A DNA stretch of 64,000 bases from Phaseolus vulgaris (Eukaryota; Streptophyta; Magnoliopsida; Fabales; Fabaceae), in the NCBI RefSeq assembly GCF_000499845.2, contig NC_023755.2, positions 7,136,847-7,200,846 on the forward strand, given 5' to 3'. The notes beneath the pieces are model-generated. The model was not told the DNA's origin and made no database searches. It saw nothing but the letters and a program-made list of their open reading frames with translations. This document shows, in pieces, positions 61,032-64,000 of this stretch (the stretch's first letter is position 1; every line of letters starts with the position of its first letter). The position numbers were made by a program, and so were the translations under genes.

Positions 61032-62504
61032 CTGCAGTTACAACAATAGACCATGTTAATGAAAAAATTTCAGCTTATGAATAATGATTCAGAAATCAGA
61101 GAGAAAAAAAACATCAATCTAACATTGAAAACAAAATTGTTTATTCAAAAAGGGAATTTTTCCAAGAGGCATAAATTGTCTACAAATATAAGATGATCGA
61201 ACCACATAACTCAACAAGAGGAAAAACCTGTTTGGAAAGTACTTCAAACGTATCTCCTCCATTTAAAAAAATCGTACAACTAAGACTGGTTATACTTATA
61301 GAGTTATAGTACAGAGATTCAGTAAATCAGTTCAGTCTTCAAACCCTTGAGCTAAAGTAAGATAATTGTTCACAGGACACAAGTGGGACAGAAGAAATAT
61401 TTGCCAGAAACTCCATTAAACTAAACCTACCTAGTCAACAAAATGAGAGCTGCTAACACTAAGAAGCTCAACCGGTAATAAATGCTTTGGATAACATGCA
61501 ATCATCATCATTCAATTGTAATCATGTGATTTAAAAAAAAGAAGAGAAAACAATCAAAGTTTACAAGGAAAATAAAACTCAGTCTTTAGCAAGTGATACA
61601 TACTCTAATGATACTACAAAACTTTCTTATAATTTTATTTTATCTAGCTTTACTTCTCCACGCTGATAACCACTCTTCAGGATGTAGAGACACACATCCT
61701 ATGATCCTAATCAAAATAAAGGAGTTTCCAATGGACAATGCTTCATCAGAGAAAAGCTGTCTAGCTTACAAGGCATCTATTGTAACTACTTTACAATTAA
61801 ACAAAGCTCAAAAAGAACATTATGTGGTCTTCCAACATGTCAAACTATTTAGGCGCAGCCGCACAGGTAAAAAAGTGGCAGGCCATTATATCGATACAAG
61901 GTAGCAAAATCCATTTGCAAACTTGCTATCAAAGACCACCCAACCCATCAAAACGAAGCAAGTCACAAGCTTTTTGTGCAAAGCAACAAACATCTGAGCA
62001 TTAAATAAACTGCCAGAAAAAGTTTTTCTGATACTTTTATCAGAAGACCAATAGCTCTTAAATAGAATACATAAGGTCTAGTACAGGAAATTCATAATAC
62101 ATGCACACTTAATTCCTAAGGGTCAATGATTCTCCCGCAGTAAATACAAAATCACACAACTATCCCTAACCTAATAACTACTCTATTTACAACTATTTAA
62201 ACTCTATTCAGGTCTATTCTCAGAGACTCCAGCATAAACATTGGTTTTTGAAGTTCTACAACTCGACCCACCAAAAATTCTGAAGTCTGCATCTTCCCTG
62301 AACAGTACCAGGGGTCTAAATCATTGATGGGTATTCAGCAAAAGCGAAAAAGATTAAAAATTTAAAAAGAAAAAACAAAAATTGATAATGGGGTGGAACA
62401 AACAAATGGAGCAGCTATGAAGTTAAAAAGGGGCAGAATATCAATATTATTTTGAAGATCAAGTTGGAGGAAATGGAAAGAAGAAGATCGAAGTAGTCAC
62501 TCAC
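61032..62504 (-). other. 5'-UTR intron of the endosulfine-like gene
   Basis: Donor CTCCG|GTGAGT at 62505/62504 and acceptor CTGCAG at 61032 define a 1.47-kb leader intron. Long first introns in plant UTRs often raise expression. No gene or mobile element is seen inside; the 61593-61904 frame is chance. Confidence 0.65.
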
Positions 62505-62635
62505 CGGAGCGCAGGGGCCACAACAACCGTATTCAGCGGAGCACCGAACGGTGTCTCTGCTCTCTTTCTCTCTCTCTAACTCTCTCTCTCTCCCCTCTCT
62601 ATGTCTGTTGTCTCAGTCTCAGATCCCATGCTTTT
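62505..62635 (-). promoter_or_regulatory. Non-coding first exon and (GA)n tract, endosulfine gene
   Basis: The leader exon ends at the GTGAGT donor and contains a (CT/GA)n microsatellite at 62551-62605. GA-rich leaders are common at plant transcription starts and bind BPC-type factors in other genes. The exact start is unknown. Confidence 0.5.
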
Positions 62636-64000
62636 ACATTCAATTATTTTTTTGTCTTCTTTTATTTGCTTCATTTCATCTTATTTTTTGTTCCATTATT
62701 GTTGTTATTGTTATTTAGTTACGCATGCAATTTTGTCACATTCGTGATTGTGTTTTGTGTTCTGTGTTCTGAGATTAAAGAATAATTTTAATTAAGTTGA
62801 TTACGCAACATGCACTGCACGCAGTTTGATTTATATTCTTCATTAGAAGAAAATAAAATCTGAGAAAAGAAACAAAAATAAAGAAAGGTTAAACAGAATG
62901 AAAGATGTGTTTGATGATTTTAGAGAAAGTGACATCAAAAGATTTTTTTTTTCATTTTCAATAACAAATAATAAACTAAAATTAAATAACATATCATTAT
63001 AAAATTATCCATATATATCTTAGTGAAAAATAAAATATGAAAGATACAATTATCACTTTCTTATAAATAAAGAAATGTGTTCTTTTCTTCATTTCTTTAA
63101 ATTATTTTTAACTCTACATTTTCTTTCAAACAAATGGATCTAAGTGTTAAGTTTTTCAAAATTATACATTTTTAGTCCGCATTTATAAAGTTCAAGATCA
63201 TATTGATAATTCCATTATCAAGTATATCTTTATTCTTTATATGATTTACATATGTGTATTTTTGTTGCTTGTGGGGTTGGAAAAGAAAGAGACCAAATAT
63301 AAAACTATATCACTGTGAAAAGTTAAAATTTTAAATGAAAATTAAAGAACTTTTTATAAATAAAATTTAAAAAGAAAATACTTTTCTAAATAAATAAAGA
63401 AAGTGAATATCATTTATTAAAAATATGAGATAAATAAATCTTTGTTTAAAAATATAAAAAGAAAATATTATTTTGTAAAAAAAATGATATTTTTTATTAT
63501 ATCTTATGTATAGAAGTGCATACAATGACATTTATAGAAGCTATTCTTAAAAACAAAAGGATAAAAAACATCCTAGACCAATTTAACAAAGGAACAACTA
63601 GAAATACCAAATAAATAAATAAAATACAAAGAGAGAAAAGAAAATCTTATTTTCTTTTATTCAAATATATACTAATATATTCTAATAGCTTCTTCAAACT
63701 CAGTGGAAAGATATGAGAAATGTCTATTATATTGAGTTTGTCTTTGAGTAGAAGAAATTTGGTTGAAGAAAGAGGCTATATCACCAAATTCATCCATTGA
63801 TGCAAGGTTGGAATATGATAGATTTGAAGTTATTTGGAGAGAACTTTGTCATGAAAAAAAATATCTAGTTTCATATGTTTTTTTGTGACCGTGAAAAACA
63901 AAAGTATGAGAAAATGGCTACTAACTCTTACTATCACAAAGTAGGAAAAAAAGTAGAAAAGGGAACATATTAATTGTGAGGTTTGCATCCACTTATATAC
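62636..64000. other. AT-rich spacer to window end
   Basis: Contains the promoter side of the endosulfine gene, then AT-rich DNA. No coding or bordered repeat was found. Confidence 0.5.

Noticed and set aside
61593..61904. 103-residue open frame inside the endosulfine leader intron
   Set aside because: Opposite strand, no domain and no splice support.
1..64000. CRISPR array, prokaryotic operon, integrated DNA virus or toxin-antitoxin system
   Set aside because: All coding evidence is plant nuclear (introns, plant families) or plant transposon; no spaced identical repeats, capsid/replicase or prokaryotic ribosome-binding pattern was seen.

Overview
This is a plant nuclear DNA window, almost certainly from a phaseoloid legume (Phaseolus/Vigna group). 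It shows GT-AG introns, AT-rich intergenic DNA, legume-type LTR retrotransposons, and a chloroplast IF-2 gene whose protein closely resembles the common-bean protein as I remember it. Species cannot be fixed from the sequence alone. No prokaryote-like system, CRISPR array or tRNA/rRNA gene was found.

Four host genes can be modelled, and each joined reading frame is a multiple of three with no internal stop. They are: (1) a kinesin-14 motor on the minus strand, 17 coding exons, 11642-16527; (2) chloroplast translation initiation factor IF-2 (FUG1-like) on the minus strand, 12 coding exons, 20102-27852; (3) a C3HC zinc-finger/BIR-like nuclear protein (ILP1/NIPA/ZC3HC1 type) on the plus strand, 7 coding exons, 45566-55167; (4) an endosulfine/ARPP-19-like PP2A regulator on the minus strand, 6 coding exons plus a 5'-UTR exon, 58879-61010. 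As I remember it, genes 2 and 3 are immediate neighbours in Arabidopsis (At1g17220/At1g17210), so the pair looks like ancient synteny. Here a roughly 17.7-kb transposon-filled gap separates them.

Region by region: 1-1286 is the end of a Copia element with its 3' LTR. 1287-9274 is a decayed CACTA (En/Spm) transposon with tandem repeats, TNP2, DUF4218, DUF4216, coiled-coil and Ulp1-like remnants, subterminal repeats and a CACTAGTAGA terminus. A reverse-oriented solo Copia LTR (4900-5976, ACAGG duplication) is nested at one of its splice acceptors. 9275-11641 is AT-rich spacer with a Stowaway-like MITE. The kinesin and IF-2 genes follow. 27.9-45.5 kb is a transposon graveyard: a cluster of eight TAATCGATTA palindromes, duplicated AT-rich segments, a second solo Copia LTR (33758-34894, CTTCA duplication), a Ty3/gypsy pol remnant, a long inverted repeat of LTR-like DNA (about 37.25-39.0 kb), the terminus of another CACTA element, MITE-like sequences and a solo LTR of another family (43496-44688, ACAAT duplication). 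The ILP1-like gene carries a TIR element and a LINE remnant with a triplicated RNase H segment in its 3.6-kb last intron. The endosulfine gene and AT-rich spacer close the window.

The four genes do not form a pathway: they serve microtubule transport, plastid translation, nuclear-envelope/nuclear-basket function and phosphatase control. The most informative parts are the transposon nesting with exact target-site duplications, the inverted LTR-like structure, the palindrome cluster, a GC-AG intron in IF-2, and a kinesin that appears to lack the malectin domain of its closest relatives. I saw nothing that clearly amounts to a new biological system.
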